From: Deltaproteobacteria bacterium
GTDB lineage: Bacteria > Myxococcota_A > UBA9160 > UBA6930
Direction of reading: 5' to 3'
DNA: 38,322 bases
NCBI GenBank assembly: GCA_028817435.1
Contig: JAPPPQ010000048.1
Span: forward strand, 64,679-103,000
Shown: piece after piece, positions 25,076 to 32,992 of the stretch
Layout: each line of letters begins with the position of its first letter
Numbering within the stretch: the first letter of the stretch is position 1
Position numbers and translations under genes: made by a program
The notes under the pieces: model-generated
What the model was told of the DNA's origin: nothing
Seen by the model: only the letters and a program-made list of their open reading frames with translations
The model's database searches: none

Positions 25076-25780
25076 ATGCAGACCATTGGACTTCTCGGCG
25101 GACTGAGCTGGCAGAGCACCCAGCACTACTACCGCCTGATCAACGAGGGCGTGGCGCAGCAGCTGGGCGGGCTGCACTCGGCGCAGATTGCGCTGTGGAG
25201 CGTGGACTTTGCGCCCATCGAGGCGCTGCAGCACCAGGAGCGCTGGGAGCAGGCCGGGGCGCTGCTGGCCCAGGCGGCGCAGCGCATCGAGGCGGCGGGG
25301 GCGGATTTTCTGCTGCTCTGCACCAACACCATGCACATCACCGCCGGGGCCATTGAAGCGGCCATCGGCATTCCGCTGCTGCACATTGCCGACGCCACGG
25401 CAGAGCGCCTGCGCCAACGCGGCATTGCCGCGGTGGGCCTGCTGGGCACGGCCTTCACCATGGAGCAGCCCTTCTACCGGGAGCGGCTGGCCCAGCGCGG
25501 CGCGCTGCGCGTGCTGACGCCGGAACCGGCGGACCGGCAGAGCGTCCACCGCATCATCTACGAAGAGCTCTGCCTCGGCGTGCTGCGCGAGGAATCCCGC
25601 GCAGAAATGCAGCGCATTGCCGCGGCGCTGCAGCGCGCGGGCGCAGAGGCGCTGATTGCGGGCTGCACGGAAATTTCCATGCTGCTGCAGCAACGCCACA
25701 CAGCGCTTCCGCTCTTCGACACCACGGCCATCCACGCCGAGGCCGCAGTGGCCCGCGCGCTCTCCCCGGAGCGCGCTTGA
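25076..25780 (+). CDS. aspartate/glutamate racemase family protein
   Basis: This 234-residue cofactor-independent racemase has the two catalytic cysteines of the family, Cys82 in Leu-Cys-Thr-Asn-Thr-Met-His and Cys197 in Ala-Gly-Cys-Thr-Glu-Ile. The N-terminus reads Thr-Ile-Gly-Leu-Leu-Gly-Gly-Leu-Ser-Trp. It resembles the aspartate racemase/YgeA group more than MurI. D-Asp or D-Glu for peptidoglycan are the usual products, but the substrate here is unknown. The ATG has GGAG six bases upstream and starts directly after tRNA-Glu. The next gene overlaps its stop by TTGA. Confidence 0.9.
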   Translation: MQTIGLLGGLSWQSTQHYYRLINEGVAQQLGGLHSAQIALWSVDFAPIEALQHQERWEQAGALLAQAAQRIEAAGADFLLLCTNTMHITAGAIEAAIGIPLLHIADATAERLRQRGIAAVGLLGTAFTMEQPFYRERLAQRGALRVLTPEPADRQSVHRIIYEELCLGVLREESRAEMQRIAAALQRAGAEALIAGCTEISMLLQQRHTALPLFDTTAIHAEAAVARALSPERA

Positions 25781-26391
25781 AGGAGTTCTGCTTCGCGTTT
25801 CTGGATTGCGAGTTCGGCGGGCTGAATCCCGAGCTGCACGACATCACCGAAATCGCCGCCATTGTGGTGGACGACCGGCTGGCCGAAATTTGCCAGGCCG
25901 AATGGAAAGTGATCCCGCGCCCCGGCCGGGTGACCGCCGAGGCGGCCAAAATTTTCAACTACGACGAGCGCGAATGGCGCGAGCAGGGCGTGCCGCTGCG
26001 CCAGGCGCTGGGCGAACTGGCCGGGCTGCTGCCGAAGGGCCGCACCTGCGTGCCCGCCGGCCAGAATGTCCGCATGGATGTGATTTTTCTGGAGAAGGGC
26101 TACCGGGCCTGCGGCCTGCCCTGGCCCTTCGATTACCATGTGATTGATTTGGCCACGCTGTTCTACGGCTGGTCGCTGGTGGCCGGCGAAAAGGTGGCCG
26201 CGCTCTCCCTGCGCCAGGCCGCCACCCGCGCGGGGCTGGCCGATGGCAAGATTACGCACCGCGCGCTGGCCGATGCCCGCCTGACTCTCGACACCTTCCG
26301 CCACTACATCGGCCGCCTGGCGCCCAGGGGCGCGCCGGGCGAACCTGGCGGGCCGGGCGGGCCCGGCGAGCCCGGCGAGCCCGGCGGCTAG
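25777..26391 (+). CDS. DnaQ-like 3'-5' exonuclease with collagen-like tail
   Basis: This 204-residue protein has a DEDDh RNase H-fold exonuclease domain: Asp10 and Glu12 in Phe-Leu-Asp-Cys-Glu-Phe, Asp101 in Asn-Val-Arg-Met-Asp-Val, and His161 with Asp166 in Thr-His-Arg-Ala-Leu-Ala-Asp-Ala. It could act on DNA or RNA 3' ends; no polymerase domain is present. The last 20 residues (185-204) are six collagen-like Gly-X-Y triplets and Gly-Gly. TTG 25777 is the start because it overlaps the racemase stop and has GGAG six bases upstream. The TAG stop shares the palindrome CTAG (26388-26391) with the stop of the convergent kinase gene. Confidence 0.82.
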   Translation: MKEFCFAFLDCEFGGLNPELHDITEIAAIVVDDRLAEICQAEWKVIPRPGRVTAEAAKIFNYDEREWREQGVPLRQALGELAGLLPKGRTCVPAGQNVRMDVIFLEKGYRACGLPWPFDYHVIDLATLFYGWSLVAGEKVAALSLRQAATRAGLADGKITHRALADARLTLDTFRHYIGRLAPRGAPGEPGGPGGPGEPGEPGG

Positions 26392-27026
26392 GAGTTGAGG
26401 GGCGCCTCCGCGCGCTGCCACTTGCGGGCCATGCGGCGGTCTATGGCCGACAAAATGGGCATCAGCAGGCGGGCCAGCAGGCCGCCTGGGCGCAGCACCA
26501 CCGCCGCGCCGAAATCCACCAGCACGGGATTGCCCGCCGCATCCACCAGCACATTGCCGAGATGGCGCAAATCCAGGTGCGCCACGCCGCGCCGGTGCAT
26601 CTCGTCCAGGGCGCTGCGCAGGCGCTGGTGAAAGGCGGGCGGCAGCGGCGGGCGGCGCGGCGGAATGCGGCCCTCGCAATACTCCGAGACCAGCGCCAGC
26701 GCATCTACGCAGCCGGCGAAGCGCGGCACCGAGGGGTGCCCGGCAAGCGCGCGCCAGGCCCGCGCCTCCCGCGCCGTAATCCAGCGCCCCAGCGTGGCGC
26801 GCACCAGCGCGCTGCGCGGCGTGAAATCCTTCACCACCAGCCGGTGGCCCCGGTAGTTGAGCAGCAGCACATCCGAGTTGCGCGCGCCGCCCTGCGAGAG
26901 CCGCCGCACCACCGCCCCCGGCAGCTCCTCCCGGGAGGGCAGCGGAAGCGGCGCGGATTCGTCGGCGGATGCGGCGGGCAGCGAACTCACCCCCGCAGAT
27001 TGCCGCGCCCCGCGCAAAAAATCCAC
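26388..27026 (-). CDS. small protein kinase-like protein (RIO/Kdo-kinase style)
   Basis: This protein of about 212 residues has a compact eukaryotic-like kinase fold and all key residues: Lys66 in Leu-Val-Val-Lys-Asp, a hinge-like Ser-Glu-Tyr-Cys-Glu-Gly, His-Leu-Asp-Leu-Arg-His-Leu-Gly-Asn (150-158, catalytic Asp152 and Asn158) and Asp-Phe-Gly (171-173). It resembles lipopolysaccharide core heptose or Kdo kinases and RIO kinases. A basic C-terminus follows a hydrophobic stretch. The start is uncertain: GTG 27026 is used, GTG 26990 is possible, and both lie just after the sigma factor stop. Co-transcription with the sigma factor is likely. Whether it phosphorylates protein or a cell-envelope sugar is open. 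Confidence 0.7.
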   Translation of the reverse strand: MDFLRGARQSAGVSSLPAASADESAPLPLPSREELPGAVVRRLSQGGARNSDVLLLNYRGHRLVVKDFTPRSALVRATLGRWITAREARAWRALAGHPSVPRFAGCVDALALVSEYCEGRIPPRRPPLPPAFHQRLRSALDEMHRRGVAHLDLRHLGNVLVDAAGNPVLVDFGAAVVLRPGGLLARLLMPILSAIDRRMARKWQRAEAPLNS

Positions 27027-27061
27027 CGCCGCGCTTGCCTGGCGCGCCGCTGGGCTGCGGG

Positions 27062-27616
27062 TCAGCGCGGGCGGGTGGCGGCGGCGAGGCTGCGGCGCAT
27101 GCGGTGCAGGCTCGCCCGCACCGCCTCTTCGGATTTGCCGACGGCGGCGGCAATATCCCGGGGCGATTGCATTCGCAAATGGCGCAAATTCCAGATGCGC
27201 CGCTGCGACGGGGTGAAGCGCTGCGCCACCAGCCGCTGGCAGCGCGCCAAATCGCGGCGCGCATCCAGCGCGCGCTGGATATCGTCCGGCTCGCCGGGCG
27301 GCAGCGCCGCCCCCCGCGCCGCCGCCTCGCTGCGGCGCCGCAAGCGGCGCTGGCTGCGGCTCACCTCGCGCCGCGCAATGCCGAAGAGCCAGGACAAAAG
27401 CCCGGCAGTGCCCGCGTAACTGGGCAGCCGCCGCAGCGCCACGGCGAAAACCTCCTGCGCCACATCCTCCGCCTCGCCGGAATCGGCCAAACGGCGCAGC
27501 GCAAAGCGATACACCCGGGGGAAGCACGCCCCGTAAAACAACTCGAAGTGCGCGCTGCTCCCCGCCACCATCGCCCGCGCCAAGGCGCGGTCGCAATCCC
27601 ACGGCACATCGCGCAC
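27062..27616 (-). CDS. ECF-type RNA polymerase sigma factor
   Basis: This protein of about 184 residues has region 2 (Phe-Glu-Leu-Phe-Tyr, then Glu-Asp-Val-Ala-Gln-Glu-Val-Phe, then Trp-Leu-Phe-Gly-Ile-Ala-Arg-Arg) and region 4 ending Ser-Pro-Arg-Asp-Ile-Ala-Ala-Ala-Val-Gly-Lys-Ser-Glu-Glu-Ala-Val. GTG 27616 is the chosen start, with GTG 27607 an alternative. The frame stays open further upstream through repetitive Gly-Asn-Gly-Arg sequence that I take to be non-coding. No anti-sigma gene with a membrane segment follows; the next gene on the strand is a kinase-like gene, which may be the partner that controls it. Confidence 0.82.
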   Translation of the reverse strand: MRDVPWDCDRALARAMVAGSSAHFELFYGACFPRVYRFALRRLADSGEAEDVAQEVFAVALRRLPSYAGTAGLLSWLFGIARREVSRSQRRLRRRSEAAARGAALPPGEPDDIQRALDARRDLARCQRLVAQRFTPSQRRIWNLRHLRMQSPRDIAAAVGKSEEAVRASLHRMRRSLAAATRPR

Positions 27617-27950
27617 TTCGCTGCGGCCGTTGCGGCCGCCGTGCCCGTTGCGCCCGCCGCGGACTGCGCCGCGCGGCGGGGCGGATTGCGCGGGACGCGC
27701 GCTGTGCGGCGAGGGGGATTCAATTCGCACGCAGCGCAGCAGAGCAACCGCTATGCCAAGCGCGCAGCCCCGCCGCACGGCGCGCCGCGCCGCGCCACAC
27801 TGCACCCGCGCCCGCCCGCAAGGCGCGCCGTTCCCAAGCGCCGCGTAACCGCCGGTTCACATCGGCGCGCGGCGGACGGCCCGCACCGCGCGGCGGGGCC
27901 GCAAGGCGCGGCAGGGGCCTGGCTGCTACCCTCGGTGGAAGGCGTTATGC

Positions 27951-27966
27951 TGGCACGCGAAATGCA
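27951..27966 (+). promoter_or_regulatory. sigma-54-type promoter upstream of the restriction enzyme
   Basis: TGGCACGCGAAATGCA matches the TGGCACGNNNNTTGCW consensus at every fixed position but one (A for the first T of TTGC), with correct -24 to -12 spacing. Transcription would begin near 27977, just before the ribosome binding site AGAGGAGA. A CATAAT at 27965-27970 could instead serve as a sigma-70 -10, but no good -35 lies at 16-18 bases. Confidence 0.45.
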
Positions 27967-27978
27967 TAATGTCGGGTG

Positions 27979-27986
27979 AGAGGAGA
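27979..27986 (+). promoter_or_regulatory. Shine-Dalgarno site selecting GTG 27991
   Basis: AGAGGAGA lies four bases before GTG 27991. It overlaps the in-frame GTG at 27976-27978, which is therefore unlikely to be the start. Confidence 0.7.
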
Positions 27987-27990
27987 CAGC

Positions 27991-30900
27991 GTGTCAAACC
28001 CCCAAAAGAGCTACCTGCAACAGCTTGCCGCAGAGCGCAGCGGCGGCCGCGCCACTGAACACAGCTTCCGCCCCGCCCTGAAAACGCTGGTAGAAGCGCT
28101 GGGCGGCGACAGCATCACCGCCACCAATGAGCCCACGCGCGTGGCCTGCGGCGCGCCGGATTTCATCGTCGAGCGCGGCGGCGTTCCCATCGGCCACATC
28201 GAGTGCAAGAAGATCGGCGCAGATCTGGACGAAGCCGAGCGCAGCGAGCAACTGCTGCGCTACCGCGCCGGCCTGCCCAATCTGATTCTCACCGATTACC
28301 TGCGCTTCCGCTGGTTCCGGGACGGCGAGTTGCGCATGAAAGAGGTGCAGTTGAGCCGCCCGGAACCGGGCGAGCAGCAGATTTTGCGCGGCAACGGCTC
28401 TGCCCTGAAAGCCATGTTCGATGGCTTCTTCGCAGCCGAGCCGCCGGTTGTGGAAAACCCCGACGAACTCGCAAAGCGCATGGCCGCGCTGGCCCACCTG
28501 TTGCGCGAGGGCGTGTTGCACCTGCTCATAGAGGAATCCGGCAAAGAGAAAAACCCGCAACGCGATCTCTTCGAAGCCTACCGCCGAGTGCTGATGCGCG
28601 GTCTCAGCGAGGAAGACTTCGCCGATATGTATGCGCAGACCGTGGCTTACGGATTGTTTGCCGCACGGCGCCTCGAACCGCTCGGCAAGCACTTCTCGAG
28701 AAAATGCGCACTTTTCACCCCCACAACACCTTTTCTGAACGACATACTGCTGCGTTTGGCTGGCCCAAACATGGACAACCGCATTTCATGGATCGCCGAT
28801 GATCTGGCCTCATTGCTCGGCCGCGCCGATATGGCCGCCATTCTCAGGCACTTCGGGAGCGGCTCCGAAGAGCGCGATCCCGTCGTGCATTTCTACGAGA
28901 ATTTTCTGGCCGCTTACGACCCGCGGCTGCGCGAAATGCGCGGCGTGTATTACACGCCGGAGTCCGTGGTCTCCTACATCGTGCGCAGTGTGGATTACCT
29001 GCTGCGCAAGAAATTCGGCCTGAGCGAAGGCATCGCCGATTACTCCAAAATCCCGGGGCCGGCTGGCCAATCGAAGCAGCACCGCGTTCTGATCCTGGAC
29101 CCTGCCGCAGGCACCGGCACCTTCCTGGCCCATGTGATTCAACACATCTATGACGTCATATGTGAAGAGGTCGGGCGCGGCGCTTGGGCCAGCTACGCGC
29201 GCGAACACCTTTTGCAGCGCCTGTTCGGTTTCGAATTTTTGATGGCGCCCTATGCCATCTGCCACATGAAACTGGACTTGAAGCTCGACCAAACCGGCGC
29301 GAAGTTCAATTTCAGCGCCGAGTCGGGCAGTGCCCGCAGCACAAACGGGGACCGCCTGCATGTGTATCTGACCAACACGCTGGAAAGCGCCGCCGATTCT
29401 GTGAACGGAAATTTGTTCATGGCCCACGAGCTGGAGCGCGAAGCCAAAAGCGCCAACGCCGTGAAAAGCGAAAAGCCCGTAATGGTGGTGCTCGGCAACC
29501 CGCCCTACTCCGGCCACTCCGCAAACAAGAGCGAGTGGATTGAAGATTTGATGCGCGGCAACGACGGCGGGAAGTGCTGCGCCAATTACTTCACAGTAGA
29601 TGGCGAGCCCCTGGGCGAGCGCAACCCGAAGTGGCTGAACGATGACTATGTGAAGTTCATTCGCTTCGCCCAGTGGCGCATTGAGCAGACCGGAGAAGGC
29701 ATCATCGGCTTCATCACCAACCACGCCTGGCTGGACAACCCCACCTTCCGCGGCATGCGCCAGAGCCTGCTCGACTCTTTCGACGAGATCTATGTGCTGG
29801 ATCTGCACGGCAACGCCAGAAAGAAGGAGCGCGCCCCCGACGGCGGCAGGGATGAGAATGTGTTTGACATTCAGCAGGGAGTCGCCATCAGCCTGTTTGT
29901 GAAGAATCGCGCGAAAAAGCGGAAGAAGCAGCGCGCGCAGGTGCATCACGCCGACCTGTGGGGAGAGCGCAAGGCCGGCAAGGACGGCGGGAAATCCGGC
30001 TGGCTCGAAGCGAACGATGTGAAGACGACTCAGTGGACGGCACTGGCCCCGAAGGCGCCTCTCTACCTGTTTGTGCCCCGCGACGACGAATTGGCCAAGG
30101 AATACGAGCGCGGTTGGAAAATCACAGAGATTTTCCCCGTCAACGGAGTGGGGACGACCACCGCCCGCGACGACATGGTGATTGATTTCGAGCGCGAATC
30201 CCTGTTGCAGCGCGTTGCCCTGTTCCGCGACTCGAGGGATTCCGACGAGGCTCTCTGCGAGCAGCTCGGCATCTCAATGAAAAAGGGCTGGAACATTGAG
30301 AAAGCCCGTGAGAACCTCCGAGATGAGCGCGACCTTTCGAGCTATGTCCAGCCCATCTTGTATCGCCCATTCGACGAGCGGCTGATTTTCTATCACGACT
30401 CTCTCGTTTGGCGAACCGTCAGGCAAGTCATGCGGCATATGTTCACCGGAGAAAACATGGGGCTGATAATGGCCCGGCAGGGGACGGGCGAGGGTTTCAC
30501 CCATGCCTTTGTGTCGAAGACCCTGATAGACGGTCACATCACAAGGGGCAACAACATTGGCTACCTGGCCCCGCTCTACCTCTACCCCACTCCCGGCGGA
30601 GCGTCGGATAGCGAAGCCGGGCCTGCCCTCAACCTCAGCCCCGAGTTCATCGCCGCCCTCGAGCAGCGCCTCGGCCTCGCCTTCACTCCCGGCAAGAAGG
30701 CCGCGCGCAAATTCACCCCCGAGGATATCTTCCACTACATCTACGCCGTGCTCCACAGTCCGGCCTACCGCAGCCGCTACGCCGGATTTCTGAAGAGCGA
30801 TTTCCCACGCATTCCGCTCCCCGAAAGCGTCGCTACCTTCCGCACCCTCGCCAAGCTCGGCGCAAAGCTCGCCGCCCTGCACCTGATGGAGACCGAACCG

Positions 30901-31242
30901 CCCAAAGCCAATTCGCTGAAATTCTCCGCCGGCGACGAGTGCCGCATTGAGCGAGTCCGCTACGCCGAGCCATCCCCAAGCGCAAACGGCGCTCGCAAAG
31001 GCCGCATCTGGATCAGCAAAAAGCAATACATCGAGCCCGTCCCCCCCGAAGTCTGGAATTTCACCATCGGCGGCTACCAACCGGCCAAAAAGTGGCTGGC
31101 CGACCGCAAAGGCCGCACACTCACCCACTCCGACATCGTCCATTACCGCCGCATCTGCGCCACCCTCGCCCAAACCCACCGCCTCATGGCCACAATAGAC
31201 GACACCTTCCAGCCCACCCCGGAGTCCACCCCAAATGCCTGA
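27991..31242 (+). CDS. single-chain restriction-modification enzyme (Type ISP/IIG-like)
   Basis: This 1083-residue protein cuts and methylates DNA in one chain. The N-terminal nuclease domain has Ala-Pro-Asp-Phe-Ile-Val (55-60) and Ile-Glu-Cys-Lys-Lys (70-74), a PD-(D/E)xK centre. A helical connector leads to the gamma-order N6-adenine methyltransferase: Gly-Val-Tyr-Tyr-Thr-Pro-Glu (318-324), motif I Asp-Pro-Ala-Ala-Gly-Thr-Gly-Thr-Phe-Leu (370-379) and motif IV Asn-Pro-Pro-Tyr (503-506). The C-terminal 400 or so residues, with Tyr-Arg-Pro-Phe-Asp-Glu-Arg, resemble the Type ISP specificity region. Classical Type ISP enzymes also carry a helicase domain near 1500 residues; none is seen, so this is closer to Type IIG in activity. 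The stop overlaps the next gene by eight bases. Site specificity is not deducible. Confidence 0.87.
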   Translation: MSNPQKSYLQQLAAERSGGRATEHSFRPALKTLVEALGGDSITATNEPTRVACGAPDFIVERGGVPIGHIECKKIGADLDEAERSEQLLRYRAGLPNLILTDYLRFRWFRDGELRMKEVQLSRPEPGEQQILRGNGSALKAMFDGFFAAEPPVVENPDELAKRMAALAHLLREGVLHLLIEESGKEKNPQRDLFEAYRRVLMRGLSEEDFADMYAQTVAYGLFAARRLEPLGKHFSRKCALFTPTTPFLNDILLRLAGPNMDNRISWIADDLASLLGRADMAAILRHFGSGSEERDPVVHFYENFLAAYDPRLREMRGVYYTPESVVSYIVRSVDYLLRKKFGLSEGIADYSKIPGPAGQSKQHRVLILDPAAGTGTFLAHVIQHIYDVICEEVGRGAWASYAREHLLQRLFGFEFLMAPYAICHMKLDLKLDQTGAKFNFSAESGSARSTNGDRLHVYLTNTLESAADSVNGNLFMAHELEREAKSANAVKSEKPVMVVLGNPPYSGHSANKSEWIEDLMRGNDGGKCCANYFTVDGEPLGERNPKWLNDDYVKFIRFAQWRIEQTGEGIIGFITNHAWLDNPTFRGMRQSLLDSFDEIYVLDLHGNARKKERAPDGGRDENVFDIQQGVAISLFVKNRAKKRKKQRAQVHHADLWGERKAGKDGGKSGWLEANDVKTTQWTALAPKAPLYLFVPRDDELAKEYERGWKITEIFPVNGVGTTTARDDMVIDFERESLLQRVALFRDSRDSDEALCEQLGISMKKGWNIEKARENLRDERDLSSYVQPILYRPFDERLIFYHDSLVWRTVRQVMRHMFTGENMGLIMARQGTGEGFTHAFVSKTLIDGHITRGNNIGYLAPLYLYPTPGGASDSEAGPALNLSPEFIAALEQRLGLAFTPGKKAARKFTPEDIFHYIYAVLHSPAYRSRYAGFLKSDFPRIPLPESVATFRTLAKLGAKLAALHLMETEPPKANSLKFSAGDECRIERVRYAEPSPSANGARKGRIWISKKQYIEPVPPEVWNFTIGGYQPAKKWLADRKGRTLTHSDIVHYRRICATLAQTHRLMATIDDTFQPTPESTPNA

Positions 31243-32437
31243 CACTTGGAAGCAGCGCCTTGCCGCTTGGAAGCAGCGTTTCCGTGCTTTCGGGAAGGCC
31301 ACCTTCTCCGTCGCCGTAGCTCTGGTCGGCATCGCTGGCGTAGGCGCGGGCGCATTCGCAATATATTTCTATTGGAATTGGTTGAATCCAGTAATTATGG
31401 GAAACAACCCGGAACACCTGCGAAACCTCATTCTCATGACCGCAGGCCTCATTACCTTCATTATATCCATCTGGCGCGCACAGATAGCCGACAAACAAGC
31501 CAAAGCATCCAATATACAGGCCGAGGCTACAATTGAACAAATCAAAATTGCCGCGCAGAGCCAAATTACCGACCGCTTCACCCGAGCCATCGAACAACTC
31601 GGAAAATCCGGCGACGATATCCTCTTCCTGCGGATCGGTGCAATCCAAGCCCTTGAGCGCATTGGAAACGACAGCCTCGGCGACCTCCCCGCCGTCATTC
31701 GCCTGCTCGCGGGATTTTCCCGACAGACCAGCATCGCTTGGTATGAGAGCATAAGGAATCAAGAAGGTCAGGTTGTAGTCACACCGCTAGATGTAGCGGA
31801 GGCAGTAAGAGCGCTTGCCCGCCTCAATGATAAGCATCTTGAATTTTTGCGTGAACAAGAAATTTTCATAGATTTGTCGAGAGCCTGCCTCCAGCGCTTG
31901 GATCTTCCTAATTCAAACTTGTCTGGATTCGATTTTGGAAGTTGCAATCTCAGTAACGCCAATCTCAATAACGCCAACCTCAGTGACGCAAAACTCTGGA
32001 ATGCCAATTTTAGTAACGCCAGCTTCTGGGGGGCTAATCTCAGTCGCGCAAACGGCTTGATTCCCAATTTCAGTAACGCTATCCTTTGGTATGCTAATTT
32101 CAGTAACACTAGCCTCATGGGTGCCAATTTCAATAACGCAAAACTCCCGCATGCCAACCTCAGTAAGGCAATCCTCGATGATGTCAATTTTAGTAGCGCT
32201 ACCCTCGGGGATGCCAATCTCAGCAACGCAAGCCTCCGGAATGCTAATCTCAGCAACGCATACCTTCAAGCTACTGACCTCAGCGGCGCCAATATTGAAT
32301 ATATCAATTCGGATATGGAACCTATGAATCCCCAAGAAGAAATGAGCAAGTTGCTCTCCGAAATCAAATACGACAAAGACAACCCGCCCGTAAATTGCCC
32401 AGAGGGCGTCGAGCTCCCGCCGCCGCGGGATGGCTGA
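31235..32437 (+). CDS. membrane-anchored pentapeptide-repeat protein
   Basis: This 400-residue protein has two N-terminal membrane helices (about 22-50 and 62-82), then a helical stretch, then Arg-Phe-Thr-Arg-Ala-Ile-Glu-Gln-Leu-Gly and an Ile-Gly-Ala-Ile-Gln-Ala-Leu-Glu-Arg-Ile block. This block is common between membrane anchors and pentapeptide repeats in other bacteria. Residues from about 214 to 355 are more than 20 pentapeptides of the Ala-Asn-Leu-Ser-Asn type, which should form a right-handed beta-helix. Some pentapeptide proteins mimic DNA and bind gyrase. Its role here is unknown, but the ATG lies inside the end of the restriction enzyme gene (eight-base overlap), so the two are translationally linked. 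It is noticeably AT-richer than the host. Confidence 0.82.
   Translation: MPDTWKQRLAAWKQRFRAFGKATFSVAVALVGIAGVGAGAFAIYFYWNWLNPVIMGNNPEHLRNLILMTAGLITFIISIWRAQIADKQAKASNIQAEATIEQIKIAAQSQITDRFTRAIEQLGKSGDDILFLRIGAIQALERIGNDSLGDLPAVIRLLAGFSRQTSIAWYESIRNQEGQVVVTPLDVAEAVRALARLNDKHLEFLREQEIFIDLSRACLQRLDLPNSNLSGFDFGSCNLSNANLNNANLSDAKLWNANFSNASFWGANLSRANGLIPNFSNAILWYANFSNTSLMGANFNNAKLPHANLSKAILDDVNFSSATLGDANLSNASLRNANLSNAYLQATDLSGANIEYINSDMEPMNPQEEMSKLLSEIKYDKDNPPVNCPEGVELPPPRDG
31910..32290. repeat. 15-bp periodic coding repeat (pentapeptide repeats)
   Basis: Words such as AATCTCAGTAACGCC and AATTTCAGTAACGC return every 15 bases, often twice in 30, and encode the beta-helix. The similarity is stronger at the DNA level than pentapeptide function alone requires, which suggests recent internal duplication. 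Confidence 0.85.
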
Positions 32438-32440
32438 GAT

Positions 32441-32992
32441 TCAAATCCGGCCGGGGACAAGCCACCAGGTGCCTTCGGTGCGTTCCCAGCGGTCTTCGCG
32501 GAGAAGTTCGGATCGCCACCAGCGCAGGGGGAGGTCGTTTTCGCCGATGATGCGGGTGGAGACGATGGCGCGGCCGGGGGCTTCGAGGCGGAATTCGATG
32601 ACTTCCAGTCGCAGCGGGCGGTTGCGCTCGAAGTTGGCGCGGCGCAGCGCGCCGGTGAAGTCGGCGAAGAAATCGGCGTGAGCCCTGTCTGTGCGGAAGA
32701 AGCTGCGCAGGCCGTCGTCGCGGTAGCTCGCCAGGGTGTTGAAGCGGCGCCCCGCCAGCCTTTTGTAGAAGGTGCTGGTGCGCTGGAAGATTTTATCGAG
32801 AGACTCGGATTCGACGACGGCGACGCCTTGGGAGAGATCGGGCGCGGCCGGCTCGGGCGCGTAACCACCCCGCCAGAGCGCACAGCCGGGCTGCAGGGCC
32901 AGCAGCACAATCAGCGCCAGGCGCAGCGCGGGCCAGAGCGGCGGCCGCGGCACAAGCCAGAGCCGCGGCGCAGACCAGAGCGCGCCGCTCAT
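32441..32992 (-). CDS. hypothetical lipoprotein, possible NTF2-like fold
   Basis: This 183-residue protein has a late hydrophobic signal and lipobox Leu-Gln-Pro-Gly-Cys (Cys near residue 37) with Ala at +2, consistent with outer-membrane sorting. The rest is alpha plus beta with Phe-Tyr-Lys-Arg-Leu, Phe-Phe-Arg-Thr-Asp and a final Trp-Trp-Leu-Val-Pro-Gly, reminiscent of NTF2-like or DUF4440-type folds, but I cannot name a family. The ATG at 32992 overlaps the ppdK stop as ATGA, so it is the last gene of the glyRS-ppdK unit. It ends three bases from the convergent pentapeptide gene. Confidence 0.62.
   Translation of the reverse strand: MSGALWSAPRLWLVPRPPLWPALRLALIVLLALQPGCALWRGGYAPEPAAPDLSQGVAVVESESLDKIFQRTSTFYKRLAGRRFNTLASYRDDGLRSFFRTDRAHADFFADFTGALRRANFERNRPLRLEVIEFRLEAPGRAIVSTRIIGENDLPLRWWRSELLREDRWERTEGTWWLVPGRI

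Larger units (their letters stand above)
27617..27990. other. divergent intergenic region between sigma factor and restriction enzyme
   Basis: The left part is very GC-rich and internally repetitive (GCGGCCGCCG-like words) with no convincing gene. The frame of the sigma factor is open across part of it but reads as low complexity. The right end holds a sigma-54-like promoter (27951-27966), an overlapping CATAAT (27965-27970) and the ribosome binding site of the restriction enzyme. Confidence 0.5.

Noticed and set aside
31910..32290. CRISPR array suggested by the 15-base periodicity
   Set aside because: The period is the pentapeptide codon repeat inside an intact reading frame; there are no unique spacers.
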